A stretch of DNA of 51,271 nt from Thiomicrorhabdus heinhorstiae (GTDB lineage: Bacteria > Pseudomonadota > Gammaproteobacteria > Thiomicrospirales > Thiomicrospiraceae), in assembly GCF_013391765.2 (NCBI RefSeq), contig NZ_JACBGI020000015.1, positions 1-51,271 of the forward strand, given 5' to 3'. Both the position numbers and the translations under genes were made by a program. Within the stretch, counting starts at the first letter, position 1. Each line of letters opens with the position of its first letter. Below, one piece after another: positions 17,109-27,307 of this stretch. The notes under the pieces are model-generated. The model worked only from the letters and a program-made list of their open reading frames with translations, made no database searches and was not told the origin of the DNA.

Positions 17109-18380
17109 ATGAAACTTTTTACACTTGGTGTTAATCACGAAACAGCCCCGGTTGATATTCGCGAGACAGTTTCATTTTCTCCAGATCTAGCCAAGCAGGC
17201 CTTTCAGGAGCTGAAGGAACACCAGTTACTGTCCGAGTGTATCATTTTATCGACCTGTAACCGAACAGAAATTTACGGTATCTGCTCTGCCGAGAATCAG
17301 GCCGATCAGGTACAAAACTGGCTGCACGATTTTTTCAAACTGAACGAAGACTCTCTCTCTCCGTATCTGTACCGTCACGATAATATCGAAGCGGTTAAAC
17401 ACATTATGCGCGTTGCCAGCGGGCTGAACTCCCTGGTATTGGGTGAACCGCAAATTTTCGGACAGATGAAAGATGCCTACAATCTGGCACAGCAGAACAA
17501 AAGCGTCCGCCAAACCATGGATTCGCTGTTCCAACATATTTTCAAAACCGTCAAACAGGTTCGTACCGACACTGCGATCGGTAACAGCCCGGTCTCGGTC
17601 GCCTTCTCTGCTGTTGCCCTTTCGAAGCAGTTTTTCGGCGATCTTTCTTCACAAACCGCTATGCTGCTTGGTGCCGGAGAAACCGTTGAACTGGTAGCAC
17701 GCCATCTTAAAGAGAGCAATATCGGCAACTTGATTATTGCCAACCGCACTTTCGAGCGCGCTCATCAATTGGCCGAGAACGTGACCGGCTATGCCATTCG
17801 ACTGGACGAAATCGACAACCACTTGCACGAAGCCGATATTGTAATCGGTTCGACAGGCAGCCCGAATGCCATCCTCAGCGCGTCACAAGTTGCACAAGCA
17901 TTGAAACAGCGTAAGAACAGCCCGATGCTGATGGTCGACATCGCGGTTCCACGCGACATTGAAGCTCAGGTCGGCCAGCTGGAAAACGTCTATCTGTATA
18001 CCGTGGACGACCTGCAGGAAATCATCGAAACCAACAAACAATCGCGTCAGACTGCAGCACTGGAAGCCGAAGAGATCATCGATCTTCAGGCCGATAACTT
18101 CATCGCCCAGCAAAATGCGCTTACCCAGGTCAAGCCGCTGATTCAGACTTACCGCCAACAGGCTAACGAGATCAAAGAAGAAGCTTTGGCCCAAGCGCTG
18201 AACCATCTGGAGCAAGGTCAAGATCCACAGCAGATCATCACCAGACTGGCTAATCAGTTGACCAACAAACTGCTTCACACCCCTTCTGCACAACTGCACA
18301 AAGCCGGCATCGAAGGCAACAGCTCTTTAATCGATGCCGCCGAAACCCTATTAATCCACCAGGCTCCGTCCGATAAATAG
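17109..18380 (+). CDS. hemA: Glutamyl-tRNA reductase
   Basis: A 423-residue HemA that reduces glutamyl-tRNA with NADPH to glutamate-1-semialdehyde, the committed step of heme synthesis by the C5 route. The catalytic Cys50 lies in LSTCNRTEIY, the LGEPQI.GQ.K.A motif follows near 118-130, a Rossmann domain carries LLGAGETVELV, and a C-terminal dimerisation helix is present. First gene of hemA-prfA-prmC-moeB, an order shared with Pseudomonas. The N-terminus begins Met-Lys-Leu-Phe, as usual in the family; no strong ribosome binding site is visible. Confidence 0.98.
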   Translation: MKLFTLGVNHETAPVDIRETVSFSPDLAKQAFQELKEHQLLSECIILSTCNRTEIYGICSAENQADQVQNWLHDFFKLNEDSLSPYLYRHDNIEAVKHIMRVASGLNSLVLGEPQIFGQMKDAYNLAQQNKSVRQTMDSLFQHIFKTVKQVRTDTAIGNSPVSVAFSAVALSKQFFGDLSSQTAMLLGAGETVELVARHLKESNIGNLIIANRTFERAHQLAENVTGYAIRLDEIDNHLHEADIVIGSTGSPNAILSASQVAQALKQRKNSPMLMVDIAVPRDIEAQVGQLENVYLYTVDDLQEIIETNKQSRQTAALEAEEIIDLQADNFIAQQNALTQVKPLIQTYRQQANEIKEEALAQALNHLEQGQDPQQIITRLANQLTNKLLHTPSAQLHKAGIEGNSSLIDAAETLLIHQAPSDK

Positions 18381-18419
18381 ACGTGCCCGGCCACAATATG
18401 ATTTAAGAGTGTTATCACC

Positions 18420-19508
18420 GTGAAACCATCTATTCGTACCAAACTGCAACATCTGGTAGAACGCCTTGACGAAGTCAATGCCTTAATTTCCGATCCGGAA
18501 ATCATTTCCGATCAGAAAAAATTTACCGCCCTGACGAAAGAACACGCGCAGCTGACGCCGGTGGTTAACACTTTTAACGAGTTTGAAACTACCGAAGGCG
18601 ATTTGGAAGAAGCCAAAGAGATGCTGAACTCCGGTGATGCCGACCTGATTGAAATGGCTAAGGAAGAAATCCCAAGCCTGAACGAGCAGATCGAGAATCT
18701 GGAAGCCGAACTGCAAAAAATGATGTTGCCGAAAGACCCGAAGGACGAATCCAATATCTTTCTGGAAATCCGCGCCGGAACCGGCGGCGACGAAGCGGCC
18801 ATCTTCGCTGGGGATCTGTTTAAAATGTACAGCCGTTATGCCGAGAAAATGCGCTGGCAGGTTGAAGTCATCAACAGTAATGAAGGCGAACACGGCGGCT
18901 ATAAAGAAATTATCGCCCGCGTTATCGGTGACGGAGCTTACTCGCGTTTGAAATTTGAATCCGGCGCCCACCGCGTTCAACGCGTACCGGCCACCGAAAC
19001 CCAGGGCCGTGTCCACACTTCGGCGGCAACGGTGGTCATTATGGCTGAAGCGCCTGACGTCGAGCAGGTTGAGCTGAATCCAGCCGACCTGAAAGTCGAC
19101 ACTTTCCGTGCTTCCGGTGCCGGCGGTCAGCACGTTAACAAAACCGATTCGGCAATCCGAATTACTCACTTGCCGACCGGAACCGTGGTTGAATGTCAGG
19201 ACGAGCGTTCACAGCACAAAAACCGTGCCCGTGCCATGTCACTCCTTGCCGCGCGAATTATGGATGCCAGACAGCAGGTGCACGATGCGGAAATCGCTAA
19301 GGAGCGTAAAAGTCTGGTCGGAACAGGAGATCGCTCGGATCGAATCCGTACCTATAACTATCCTCAGGGACGCGTCACCGATCACCGAATCAACCTGACG
19401 CTCTACAAACTGGAAGACGTGATGAACGGTGCTCTGGAACAGGTTATCGACCCACTGGTTCAGGAGTATCAAGCCGAGCAGCTTGCCGCACTGAGCGAAT
19501 CCGATTAA
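18420..19508 (+). CDS. prfA: Peptide chain release factor 1
   Basis: A 362-residue RF1 that terminates translation at UAA and UAG. The stop-codon recognition Pro-Ala-Thr tripeptide lies in [14 protein letters not shown], and the catalytic GGQ in GAGGQHVNK, the glutamine being the target of PrmC encoded next door. GTG at 18420 is chosen because it gives the conserved Met-Lys-Pro-Ser N-terminus of RF1. It follows hemA by 39 nt and prmC starts 6 nt after it. Confidence 0.98.
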   Translation: MKPSIRTKLQHLVERLDEVNALISDPEIISDQKKFTALTKEHAQLTPVVNTFNEFETTEGDLEEAKEMLNSGDADLIEMAKEEIPSLNEQIENLEAELQKMMLPKDPKDESNIFLEIRAGTGGDEAAIFAGDLFKMYSRYAEKMRWQVEVINSNEGEHGGYKEIIARVIGDGAYSRLKFESGAHRVQRVPATETQGRVHTSAATVVIMAEAPDVEQVELNPADLKVDTFRASGAGGQHVNKTDSAIRITHLPTGTVVECQDERSQHKNRARAMSLLAARIMDARQQVHDAEIAKERKSLVGTGDRSDRIRTYNYPQGRVTDHRINLTLYKLEDVMNGALEQVIDPLVQEYQAEQLAALSESD

Positions 19509-19514
19509 GCTACC

Positions 19515-20378
19515 ATGCCGACTATCGAGAGTGCGCTACGATCTGCCAAACAGGCGTTCATCGACCTGGGGTTAACCGATTCGCCGCAGTTGGATGCGGA
19601 AATCCTTCTGGCACACGTTCTCAAGCAGAATCGCACCTATCTATTCACCTGGAACGATAAAGAGCTGAATTCAGCGCAACTGAACGAATTCAACGCTCTC
19701 TGTCGACAACGACTGTCGGGAGAGCCGATCGCACATTTAACCGGCTCACGCGAATTCTGGGGCATGGAGTTAAACGTCACGGCCGCTACCTTGATTCCGC
19801 GCCCTGATACCGAAACGCTGGTCGAAAGTGTTTTACAAAAATGTCTCACTCCCGGCAGCGGAAAACACCTTCTCGACATGGGAACCGGCAGCGGAGCCAT
19901 CGCTTTGGCTCTGAAAAAAGAGTGCCCTGCCGCTCAAGTAACTGCTCTGGATTTCAGCAAGGATGCTCTGCAGGTTGCGCTCAGCAATGCACAACGGCAT
20001 GCGCTCGAGATAGAATTTCTTCATAGCGACTGGTTCAGCGCTCTGTCGCCGGAACAAGCATTCGATGTGATCGTCTCCAACCCGCCGTATATTGAAGAAA
20101 ACGACCCGCACCTGCAGCAAGGCGACGTGCGTTTCGAACCGATCACCGCTCTGACGTCCGGAACCGATGGCTTGGACGACATTCGCTTACTAACTCGACA
20201 GAGTCGAGACTTTCTGAAACCGCACGGCTGGTTAATGATTGAGCACGGCTACAATCAGGCGGAAGCGGTTGCCGAACTATTTGAGCTGGCGGGATTCGAG
20301 AAAATACAATCGGTTCGCGATTACGGTGATAATCCCCGGGTTACCCTGGGTCAAGCACCGGAACAAATGTCGGAATAA
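19515..20378 (+). CDS. prmC: Release factor glutamine methyltransferase
   Basis: A 287-residue PrmC (HemK) that methylates the GGQ glutamine of RF1 and RF2. It has an N-terminal helical domain (about 1-90), the SAM-binding LDMGTGSGAIAL and the catalytic NPPY motif. It begins 6 nt after prfA, matching enzyme with substrate gene. Confidence 0.97.
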   Translation: MPTIESALRSAKQAFIDLGLTDSPQLDAEILLAHVLKQNRTYLFTWNDKELNSAQLNEFNALCRQRLSGEPIAHLTGSREFWGMELNVTAATLIPRPDTETLVESVLQKCLTPGSGKHLLDMGTGSGAIALALKKECPAAQVTALDFSKDALQVALSNAQRHALEIEFLHSDWFSALSPEQAFDVIVSNPPYIEENDPHLQQGDVRFEPITALTSGTDGLDDIRLLTRQSRDFLKPHGWLMIEHGYNQAEAVAELFELAGFEKIQSVRDYGDNPRVTLGQAPEQMSE

Positions 20379-20413
20379 CCGCAGCAAAACCGTAAGAATT
20401 AAGGAGTCCAAGC

Positions 20414-21184
20414 TTGAACTTCGAAAAAAATGAATTAAACGATGAAGAACTATCCCGCTACAGTCGCCAGATTCTGTTGCCGGAAATCGACTACAGCGGC
20501 CAACTGAAACTGGCTCAGGCGCATGCGGTTATTTTCGGTCTAGGCGGTTTGGGCTCTCCGGTCTCCCTCTACCTGGCAGCGGCCGGAATCGGTAAATTGA
20601 CGCTGGTCGATTTCGACGAAGTAGACGATTCCAATCTTCAACGCCAAATCGTCCACCGCGAAGCCAATATCGGTCAGGCGAAGGTCGCTTCGGCGCAGTC
20701 CAATCTGACACAACTGAATCGATTTATCGAAATTGAAGCAATCAACAGCCGAGCGGACGAAAAACAGATCCAGAAACTGGTTGCGCAGGCCGATGTCGTT
20801 CTTGACTGTACCGATAACTTCACCTCACGTTTTGCACTTAATCGCGCCTGTCTACAGAACAAGGTTCCGTTGATATCCGGCGCGGCAATCCGCTGGGAAG
20901 GACAGCTGAGCACCTACGACTTCCGCAAACCGGGCGGTCCGTGTTATCAATGTCTATACCCGAATGATGGTGGCCAGGAGCTGACTTGCAGCCAGAGCGG
21001 CGTCTTGTCGCCGGTAGTCGGCATGGTCGGCTCGATCCAAGCGATCGAAGCGATCAAAGCCCTGTTGGATTTGCCGACCCTGCACGGCAAACTGATGATT
21101 GTCGATGCCTATTCGATGATGATTCGAACACTGAATTTAAAAGCCGACCCGAATTGTCGGCAATGCGGTTGCGATCACGGCTGA
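20414..21184 (+). CDS. moeB: MoeB/ThiF-family adenylyltransferase
   Basis: A 256-residue E1-like enzyme that adenylates the C-terminal glycine of a sulfur-carrier protein (MoaD or ThiS). The nucleotide-binding GLGGLGSP, the Arg/Gln-rich LQRQIVH stretch, DCTDNFTSR and two zinc-binding Cys pairs (CYQC and CRQC) are present. The start is TTG at 20414 with AAGGAG 7 nt upstream. Position after prmC matches moeB in P. aeruginosa; a ThiF role cannot be excluded by sequence alone. The 3' end overlaps the convergent motB-like gene by 10 bases. Confidence 0.9.
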   Translation: MNFEKNELNDEELSRYSRQILLPEIDYSGQLKLAQAHAVIFGLGGLGSPVSLYLAAAGIGKLTLVDFDEVDDSNLQRQIVHREANIGQAKVASAQSNLTQLNRFIEIEAINSRADEKQIQKLVAQADVVLDCTDNFTSRFALNRACLQNKVPLISGAAIRWEGQLSTYDFRKPGGPCYQCLYPNDGGQELTCSQSGVLSPVVGMVGSIQAIEAIKALLDLPTLHGKLMIVDAYSMMIRTLNLKADPNCRQCGCDHG

Positions 21185-21882
21185 AGCTGGTCGCCGTCAA
21201 AATTCTTGTTCTTGTCGACGAAAATGACCACCCGGCGATTTAAGGAGCGGCCGTAAGCGCTGTCGTTCGATGCTACCGATTCATTATCCGCCTTGCCTTC
21301 GATGGTCACGCGCCCCTGATTGATTCCCATATAGATAAAGGTTCGCGCGATGGTCGCAGCACGCGCTGCCGACAACTCCCAGTTGGACGGAAATTGCAGA
21401 TTATTGATTGGAATATTATCGGTATAACCGGTAATCGTAATCAGCTGCCGTCCTTTCGAAAGGGTAATCCCCAGCTCTTCGACTTTTTCACGGGTTTTAT
21501 CATTGATTGTGGCACGCCCGCTTTCAAAGAAGCTGTCGGAACGCAGAGTGATTTTCAGAAAGTCCGCAGTATCTTCCACCGAAATGTCTTTCGGATCGAT
21601 TTCGCGCAATACTTCTTCAACCTCTTCGCGCGAGGCTGGAGGCTGCAAATCGAGAGGGTTGATCGTGTCTTGTCGCGGGTGCAACTTATCGTCGGCAATA
21701 TCCGCACCGATCGGCGGATCGCCGGTAATACTGTTAATAAAAGCCTTGCGGTCTTCGGGGTCTATGACCGAAACCAGCCACAGAACCAGAAAAAACACCA
21801 TCAGCACGGTCATCAGATCGGCAAGGGCGATTTTCCAGGAACCTCCGTGAGCTCCACCGTCTTCGTGATCACTATGTCGCAT
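21175..21882 (-). CDS. motB: MotB/MotD-like flagellar stator protein
   Basis: A 235-residue inner-membrane protein with one N-terminal transmembrane segment (about 17-38) containing the ion-coupling aspartate Asp22 in ALADLMTVLMVFF, a periplasmic plug/linker and a C-terminal OmpA-like peptidoglycan-binding domain (about 110-225, with NWELSAARA). With the MotA-like protein encoded just upstream it would form an ion-driven stator. No flagellar structural or chemotaxis gene lies in this window. It is 26 nt downstream of the motA-like gene. Which ion it uses cannot be told. Confidence 0.88.
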   Translation of the reverse strand: MRHSDHEDGGAHGGSWKIALADLMTVLMVFFLVLWLVSVIDPEDRKAFINSITGDPPIGADIADDKLHPRQDTINPLDLQPPASREEVEEVLREIDPKDISVEDTADFLKITLRSDSFFESGRATINDKTREKVEELGITLSKGRQLITITGYTDNIPINNLQFPSNWELSAARAATIARTFIYMGINQGRVTIEGKADNESVASNDSAYGRSLNRRVVIFVDKNKNFDGDQLQP

Positions 21883-21908
21883 TACATCTTCACCAGTTTA
21901 CAGCTGAA

Positions 21909-22739
21909 CTAACGGGGAATTTCGAATTCGGGAGGAACGCGTTGGCGACCGATTTCGACCGCCAGATTCGGTGAAACACCTTTCGCATAGGCGGATAAAA
22001 ATGCCGCCGACATCTCAAACAGAGAACGATCCTGACGGATCATCACTTCCACTGCATGCACAAACGGCGCCACTACCGCAAAAGCAACAAATACCCCGGT
22101 CAAGGTTCCAACCAGAGCCGCACCGATTGCCGTTCCGATCTTGGCGACATCCATTTCGCCACCGAGCAGTTCCATCGTGAGAATCACCCCCATGACCGCG
22201 GCGACAATCCCGAAACCGGGTAACCAGTCGGAGAGCTTGCCGACCGATTTAGGCACTTCCATCATGGAACCGTAGATTCCCTGGATCTGCTGATCCATAT
22301 GATGGTCAAAATCCTGACTCTGCGGCGGGTTAAGCAATAAATAGCTAAAATTATCGACGATGAATTTCTTGAGGTCGGGATGCTTCAGAACCAGATTATG
22401 CTCTTGAAATATCTCGCTTTCATCCGGCTCGATCAGATGCTTTTCCAATGCCAATACACCCGAAGAACGCGACAGACGTGCCAGATCAGACAACAAACCA
22501 AGCGTATCTGCATACAGACGGGCGCTGACTTTTTCTCCGCTGAAATAACGCCCCAAGAAACCGATTGTCCGCTTCCAGACATGAACCGGTGTCGAGGCGA
22601 GAAAAGCCCCGAAAGCAACGCCTAAAATAACCACCAGCTCCGATGGATGCCACAGCGACCATAAATTGCCGCCCATTAATAAAAAACCGCCGAAAAAGCT
22701 CAGGGTAATAACCAGAATCCCGAAAGGCTTCGCTAACAT
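21909..22739 (-). CDS. motA: MotA-like flagellar stator protein
   Basis: A 276-residue polytopic inner-membrane protein of the MotA/PomA family with four predicted membrane segments: two at the N-terminus (about 7-55) and two at about 160-225, with the conserved Pro-Gly-Phe-Gly-Ile-Val-Ala-Ala and a Thr/Gly-rich helix. It forms the stator ion channel with the MotB-like protein. The ATG has a purine-rich AGAAGAGAAA upstream and a perfect hairpin at 22758-22780 immediately before that. Confidence 0.88.
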   Translation of the reverse strand: MLAKPFGILVITLSFFGGFLLMGGNLWSLWHPSELVVILGVAFGAFLASTPVHVWKRTIGFLGRYFSGEKVSARLYADTLGLLSDLARLSRSSGVLALEKHLIEPDESEIFQEHNLVLKHPDLKKFIVDNFSYLLLNPPQSQDFDHHMDQQIQGIYGSMMEVPKSVGKLSDWLPGFGIVAAVMGVILTMELLGGEMDVAKIGTAIGAALVGTLTGVFVAFAVVAPFVHAVEVMIRQDRSLFEMSAAFLSAYAKGVSPNLAVEIGRQRVPPEFEIPR

Positions 22740-22757
22740 ATATTTTCTCTTCTATTT

Positions 22758-22780
22758 GGCAGAAGCCGACGGCTTCTGCC
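22758..22780 (-). promoter_or_regulatory. Perfect 10-bp hairpin in the motA leader
   Basis: GGCAGAAGCC and GGCTTCTGCC separated by three bases, 18 bases before the motA ATG. There is no T-tract on either side, so it is not a simple terminator. It could be the foot of the parC transcript, a processing site, or an operator/leader element for the stator genes. Confidence 0.45.
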
Positions 22781-22944
22781 AGTGGAGACGCTAATTTCGC
22801 GTAACTAATCCTCAATGGAGACATCAATCGAACGTATCTGATATCTTGATTACTTCTCGCTTTCGGCGGTTTTTGCCGCAATCAAAAGCTGAAAACACTA
22901 GAAGCAAAACACATACCAGCCAATTACTACATCGACTACACAGC

Positions 22945-25173
22945 CTAATCTACGACTCTGACTTGATTAACTCTCTTTAAGGTTCTCGGCAGATTTACGC
23001 CTTTTTTAGCTCTATTTGCAAAAGCTTCTTCCAAAGCGGCCGGCCCGAAGACTTTTTCATAATCTCCGGACTTCAAGGCCAGCTTCTGTCCGGGCTCGAA
23101 TGCAAACACCGCCTGCACCCGCTCTCCTTTCGGTAATTGAATTAATTTATTCCCCTTTCCTTTGGCCAATTCCGGCAACTCCTCCTCGTTGAAAACAAGC
23201 ATTCTCGGTTCCGAAGTCACCACCAATACCCATTGCTGCGACTTTAATTTCGCAGGCGTTAAGACTTCAGCACCGTTCGGCAGACTTAAGGAGGCCTTAC
23301 CGGCTTTGTTTTTAGAGTACAGATTCTCCAACCTGGTCTTGAAACCGTAACCGACACTTGATGCGAGGATAACTTGATCGTTCGGATTGCCAAGCAATAC
23401 TTGTGTGAAGCTGCTACCGGTCGGCGGACTCAAACGTCCGGTCAGAGGTTCGCCATGCGATCTCGCCGATGGCAGGCTGTGCGCCGGTAGAGAATAGCTG
23501 CGCCCGCTATTATCGAAAAATACCGCATTCTGCCTCGTTTGACCGCTGTCTTGAGCCAGGAAAGCATCGCCGGACTTGTAGCTTAAGGATTCACCATCCA
23601 CATCATGTCCTTTGGCGGCACGAATCCAACCGTTTTCCGATAACACGACAGTAACCGCCTCAGAAGGCAACAGATCCTGTTCACTCATCGCCTGCGCCGA
23701 GTCCGCCTCAACCAGAGGAGAACGACGCTCGTCGCCAAACAGTTCGGCATCCTTAAGCAGCTCTTTCTTCACTTGAGTTTTCAGACGGGTTTCGCTGCCC
23801 AGAATCTTTTCGAGCTTTTGACGCTCGGCTTCCAATTCGGCCTGTTCGGTGCGAATTTTCATCTCTTCCAAACGCGCCAAGTGGCGTAATTTCAATTCCA
23901 GAACCGCTTCGGCCTGCAGATCGCTCAAACCAAAGCGCGCCATTAAAGCCGGTTTCGGCTTATCTTCTTCACGAATAATGGCAATGACTTCGTCGATGTT
24001 CAAAAATGCGATCAGCATCCCTTCAAGAATATGCAGGCGCGCCAATACCTTATCAAGACGGTACTGCAAACGCCGACGCACGGTTTCCACTCGGTACAGC
24101 AACCACTCGCTCAGCATCGCTCTCAGGCCTTTCACCTGCGGGCGGCCATTCAAACCGATTACATTGAAGTTGGCTCTATAACTACGCTCCAGATCGGTCG
24201 TCGCAAACAAGTGCTTCATGACCGTGTCTATATCGATGCGCTTGGAACGCATTTCGATCACGAAGCGAACCGCATTTTCGTGATCGGATTCATCCCGCAA
24301 ATCAACGACCATCGGCAACTTCTTGTTACGCATCTGCGCGGCAATCTGCTCCAATACCTTGCCGCCGGAGACCTGGAAAGGCAGCGCCTTAATGACGACA
24401 TTAATGCCATCTTCGACTTCATAAGCAGCGCGTTGACGAATCGATCCCTGACCGCTATCGTACAGTTTGAGCAACTCGTCACGCGGAGTGATAATCTGCG
24501 CATCGGTCGGATAATCCGGACCGGGAATAAATTCCAGCAACTCTTCGGTCGTTGTCGATGGCTTGGCCAACAGTGCAACGCAGCCGTTGATAATTTCAGT
24601 GACATTATGCGGCGGAATATCCGTTGCCATACCAACGGCAATACCGGAAGTACCATTTAACAATACATGCGGGACTCGCGCCGGCAAAACGCGCGGTTCA
24701 TCGAGAGTGCCGTCAAAGTTCGGCGCCCAGTCGACCGTCCCCTGACCGATCTCGTCGAGCAATAGCTGACTGAATTTTGACAGTCTGGCTTCGGTGTAAC
24801 GCATGGCGGCGAAAGATTTCGGATCATCCATCGATCCCCAGTTCCCCTGGCCGTCGACCAGCGGATAACGGAACGAGAAATCCTGCGCCATCAAAACCAT
24901 CGCTTCATAGCAGGCGCTGTCGCCGTGCGGATGAAATTTACCGAGTACATCCCCGACGGTACGCGCGGATTTCTTATGCTTGGAGCTGGCTTTCAAACCG
25001 AGCTCGGACATGGCATAGATAATCCGTCTTTGAACCGGCTTGAGGCCATCTCCGATGTGCGGCAAAGCCCTATCCAGAATGACGTACATGGCATAATCCA
25101 GATAGGCGCTTTCAGTAAATTCGGCAACACTGCGCTGCTCGACACCATCGTAATTTAAAGTGGTTTGCGACAC
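22945..25173 (-). CDS. parC: DNA topoisomerase IV subunit A
   Basis: A 742-residue ParC, which with ParE decatenates chromosomes. The catalytic tyrosine lies in the Ala-Ala-Met-Arg-Tyr-Thr-Glu motif (about 126). The quinolone-determining region [12 protein letters not shown] keeps the Ser (about 86) and Glu (about 90), the quinolone-sensitive wild-type state. A C-terminal beta-pinwheel follows (about 490-742). GTG 25173 is chosen over TTG 25176 since AAGGAGG (25079 plus 100, i.e. 25179-25185) is then 5 nt upstream. parE is 3 kb away on the same strand rather than adjacent. Confidence 0.96.
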   Translation of the reverse strand: MSQTTLNYDGVEQRSVAEFTESAYLDYAMYVILDRALPHIGDGLKPVQRRIIYAMSELGLKASSKHKKSARTVGDVLGKFHPHGDSACYEAMVLMAQDFSFRYPLVDGQGNWGSMDDPKSFAAMRYTEARLSKFSQLLLDEIGQGTVDWAPNFDGTLDEPRVLPARVPHVLLNGTSGIAVGMATDIPPHNVTEIINGCVALLAKPSTTTEELLEFIPGPDYPTDAQIITPRDELLKLYDSGQGSIRQRAAYEVEDGINVVIKALPFQVSGGKVLEQIAAQMRNKKLPMVVDLRDESDHENAVRFVIEMRSKRIDIDTVMKHLFATTDLERSYRANFNVIGLNGRPQVKGLRAMLSEWLLYRVETVRRRLQYRLDKVLARLHILEGMLIAFLNIDEVIAIIREEDKPKPALMARFGLSDLQAEAVLELKLRHLARLEEMKIRTEQAELEAERQKLEKILGSETRLKTQVKKELLKDAELFGDERRSPLVEADSAQAMSEQDLLPSEAVTVVLSENGWIRAAKGHDVDGESLSYKSGDAFLAQDSGQTRQNAVFFDNSGRSYSLPAHSLPSARSHGEPLTGRLSPPTGSSFTQVLLGNPNDQVILASSVGYGFKTRLENLYSKNKAGKASLSLPNGAEVLTPAKLKSQQWVLVVTSEPRMLVFNEEELPELAKGKGNKLIQLPKGERVQAVFAFEPGQKLALKSGDYEKVFGPAALEEAFANRAKKGVNLPRTLKRVNQVRVVD

Positions 25174-25221
25174 CAAAGCCTCCTTATCAGACGCTCAATT
25201 TAACCTAATAAAAATCTGAAA

Positions 25222-25509
25222 CTAATCATCGCTCATACGACCGATGGCACATGAGACAAACGATTTTGCCTTGGCACCGGCCGATTCCAGACCATGAACC
25301 GTTCCCGCCAAAGGATAGCCCATCACTTTCAACTGTCCCTTAACTTCATCCAGTACAACGTCATCGCACTCGTCTTTCAACAGTAGAGCAACGCTGCCTT
25401 CTTCAACATGGATTTCAACTTTTTCGACACCTTCGATTTCCTGCAACTTCGAGGTAATTCGGCTGGCACAACCGCCGCATTTAATATTTTCGACTGCTAA
25501 GTTGATCAT
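25222..25509 (-). CDS. Heavy-metal-associated (HMA) domain protein, CopZ-like
   Basis: A 95-residue cytosolic protein whose first 68 residues form a ferredoxin-like HMA domain with the metal-binding Cys-Gly-Gly-Cys (11-14), typical of copper chaperones. A C-terminal tail of about 25 residues with one further cysteine is unusual. AAGGAGG directly before the ATG implies strong translation. No metal ATPase or regulator is nearby, so its partner is unknown. The gene lies between parC and divergent selO. Confidence 0.85.
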   Translation of the reverse strand: MINLAVENIKCGGCASRITSKLQEIEGVEKVEIHVEEGSVALLLKDECDDVVLDEVKGQLKVMGYPLAGTVHGLESAGAKAKSFVSCAIGRMSDD

Positions 25510-25720
25510 ACTGCCCTCCTTTGATCAGAGCCTGTTCTCAAGCTAATTTGCAGACCTTAATCTACCACATTTTAGTCGTATGGAATTAACATCACCTTAT
25601 CGAGATAGCGAAACCGCCGGCATTAGACCGAAATTAAACGTACAGCCACAAAGAATTCCTGACTAAAATACTAGGGAATTAAACATTTTTCTTCTACAAT
25701 AGAAATTTTCGATTTCCCGA

Positions 25721-27169
25721 ATGTTTACAAACCATATGACAGCTATCGATAACCACTATCTGGATCTTCCAGAAGATTTTTACCGAACGATTTCTCCGGA
25801 GCCTCTACCGCATGCCGAGCTGCTTCACTCCAACCGGCAACTGCAACAGCAGCTTGATAAAAATTTCAGTGACGAACTCCTGCTGAAAATCACTTCGGGA
25901 AACAGTCCCGAACTGCAGAGTGTCGCCCAGAAATACACCGGCCATCAGTTCGGCTACTACAACCCCGACCTTGGCGACGGTCGCGGCTTATTGCTAGGAC
26001 AAGTTTACGACTCCACAGGCCAGAGCTGGGATCTGCATCTGAAAGGTTCAGGCCAGACGCCTTTCTCCCGCCGCGGAGACGGTCGCGCCGTTTTACGTTC
26101 GGCAATTCGCGAATACCTGGTTGGCGAAGCCTTGCACCACCTCGGAGTACCGACCAGCCGCTGTCTGAGCATTTGCCACAGCCCGGAAACCGTTTATCGC
26201 GAACAACCGGAAACCCGTGCCAGCTATATTCGTGTCGCCAAAACTCATATCCGTTTCGGCCATTTCGAATGGCTGGCGCAACGTCAGGACAAAGCCGGTA
26301 TGCAGAAGCTGGCCGATTACGTTATCCGCCATAATTATTCCCATTTGCAAACAATGCAAGGTGAAGAGCGTTACCAGCAATTGCTGAGCGAAATTATCGA
26401 AGGCACCGCTCAATTAATGGCGAAATGGCAGGCAGTCGGCTTCTGCCACGGCGTCATGAACACCGATAACATGTCGGTAGCGGCGGAAACTTTCGACTTC
26501 GGACCTTTCGCTTTTATGGATGACTTTAAAATCCACTATATCTGCAACCACACCGACACTCAGGGACGCTACGCCTACAGCCAGCAACCGAATATCGGTT
26601 TATGGAACTGCCAGGTACTTGCCGGCGCTTTTGAAGCGATTGCCGGCGAAAGCATCCAGCAGAAGGTACTCGACCGTTACATCGAAACTTATAACGCCCA
26701 CTATCACGAATTGATGGCAGCGAAATTCGGCATCCGTGATCCGCAAAAGCTCAATAAAGGTTTTATCGCCGACACTCTGATTCTGCTTGATCAGTCAGCA
26801 CTGGATTTTCATTACTTTTTCCGGCTGCTCAATTATTTTGACAGTGAAGAACACGAGAAGTTTACCGGTTATCTGCCGGACTCCAAAGCGTGGCACAAGT
26901 GGCTGGGCCAATATGCCGAATTAATGCTGGATGAGGAAGACCCGCATTCCATTCGCAGCCGCCACAATCCGCAACTGGTGTTACGCAACTATATCGCGCA
27001 GGAAATCATCGAAGAAGCACAACAAGGACGCCACCAGATGCTAGCCGACTGGATGCAATATCTACAAACACCTTATCAAGTCCCGGAGTCATTGACCGAG
27101 AAACTGCATCGCTATATGCAACCACCGCCAAATAACCAAAAAGGCTTTGCATTAAGCTGTTCATCCTGA
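25721..27169 (+). CDS. selO: Protein adenylyltransferase SelO (YdiU family)
   Basis: A 482-residue pseudokinase-fold enzyme that AMPylates proteins in redox homeostasis. Conserved SelO features are YTGHQFG, the Gly-Asp-Gly-Arg-Gly loop, LKGSGQTPFSR, and the HGVMNTDNM and DFGPFAFMD metal-binding motifs. It ends Ser-Cys-Ser-Ser, with Cys480 at the position held by selenocysteine in eukaryotic SelO. Two starts are possible (25721 and 25736); neither has a clear Shine-Dalgarno sequence. Confidence 0.95.
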   Translation: MFTNHMTAIDNHYLDLPEDFYRTISPEPLPHAELLHSNRQLQQQLDKNFSDELLLKITSGNSPELQSVAQKYTGHQFGYYNPDLGDGRGLLLGQVYDSTGQSWDLHLKGSGQTPFSRRGDGRAVLRSAIREYLVGEALHHLGVPTSRCLSICHSPETVYREQPETRASYIRVAKTHIRFGHFEWLAQRQDKAGMQKLADYVIRHNYSHLQTMQGEERYQQLLSEIIEGTAQLMAKWQAVGFCHGVMNTDNMSVAAETFDFGPFAFMDDFKIHYICNHTDTQGRYAYSQQPNIGLWNCQVLAGAFEAIAGESIQQKVLDRYIETYNAHYHELMAAKFGIRDPQKLNKGFIADTLILLDQSALDFHYFFRLLNYFDSEEHEKFTGYLPDSKAWHKWLGQYAELMLDEEDPHSIRSRHNPQLVLRNYIAQEIIEEAQQGRHQMLADWMQYLQTPYQVPESLTEKLHRYMQPPPNNQKGFALSCSS

Positions 27170-27307
27170 AAAATACCAGCGCAGGCGATCATAAAGTTTG
27201 CGCACCGTAAACGGATACAAGACGGCGATTTTTAATCGCTGTGCTTGCCATCCTCCTGCCGCGGACTTAATATCTCTATTTAGAGCTATCTGGATAATAA
27301 AAACACA

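Noticed and set aside
18483-19169. Minus-strand ORF of 228 codons opposite prfA
   Set aside because: Antisense shadow of prfA with no recognisable features.
27195-27307. Terminator after selO
   Set aside because: No stable hairpin with a T-tract could be drawn between selO and the PilZ-like gene.
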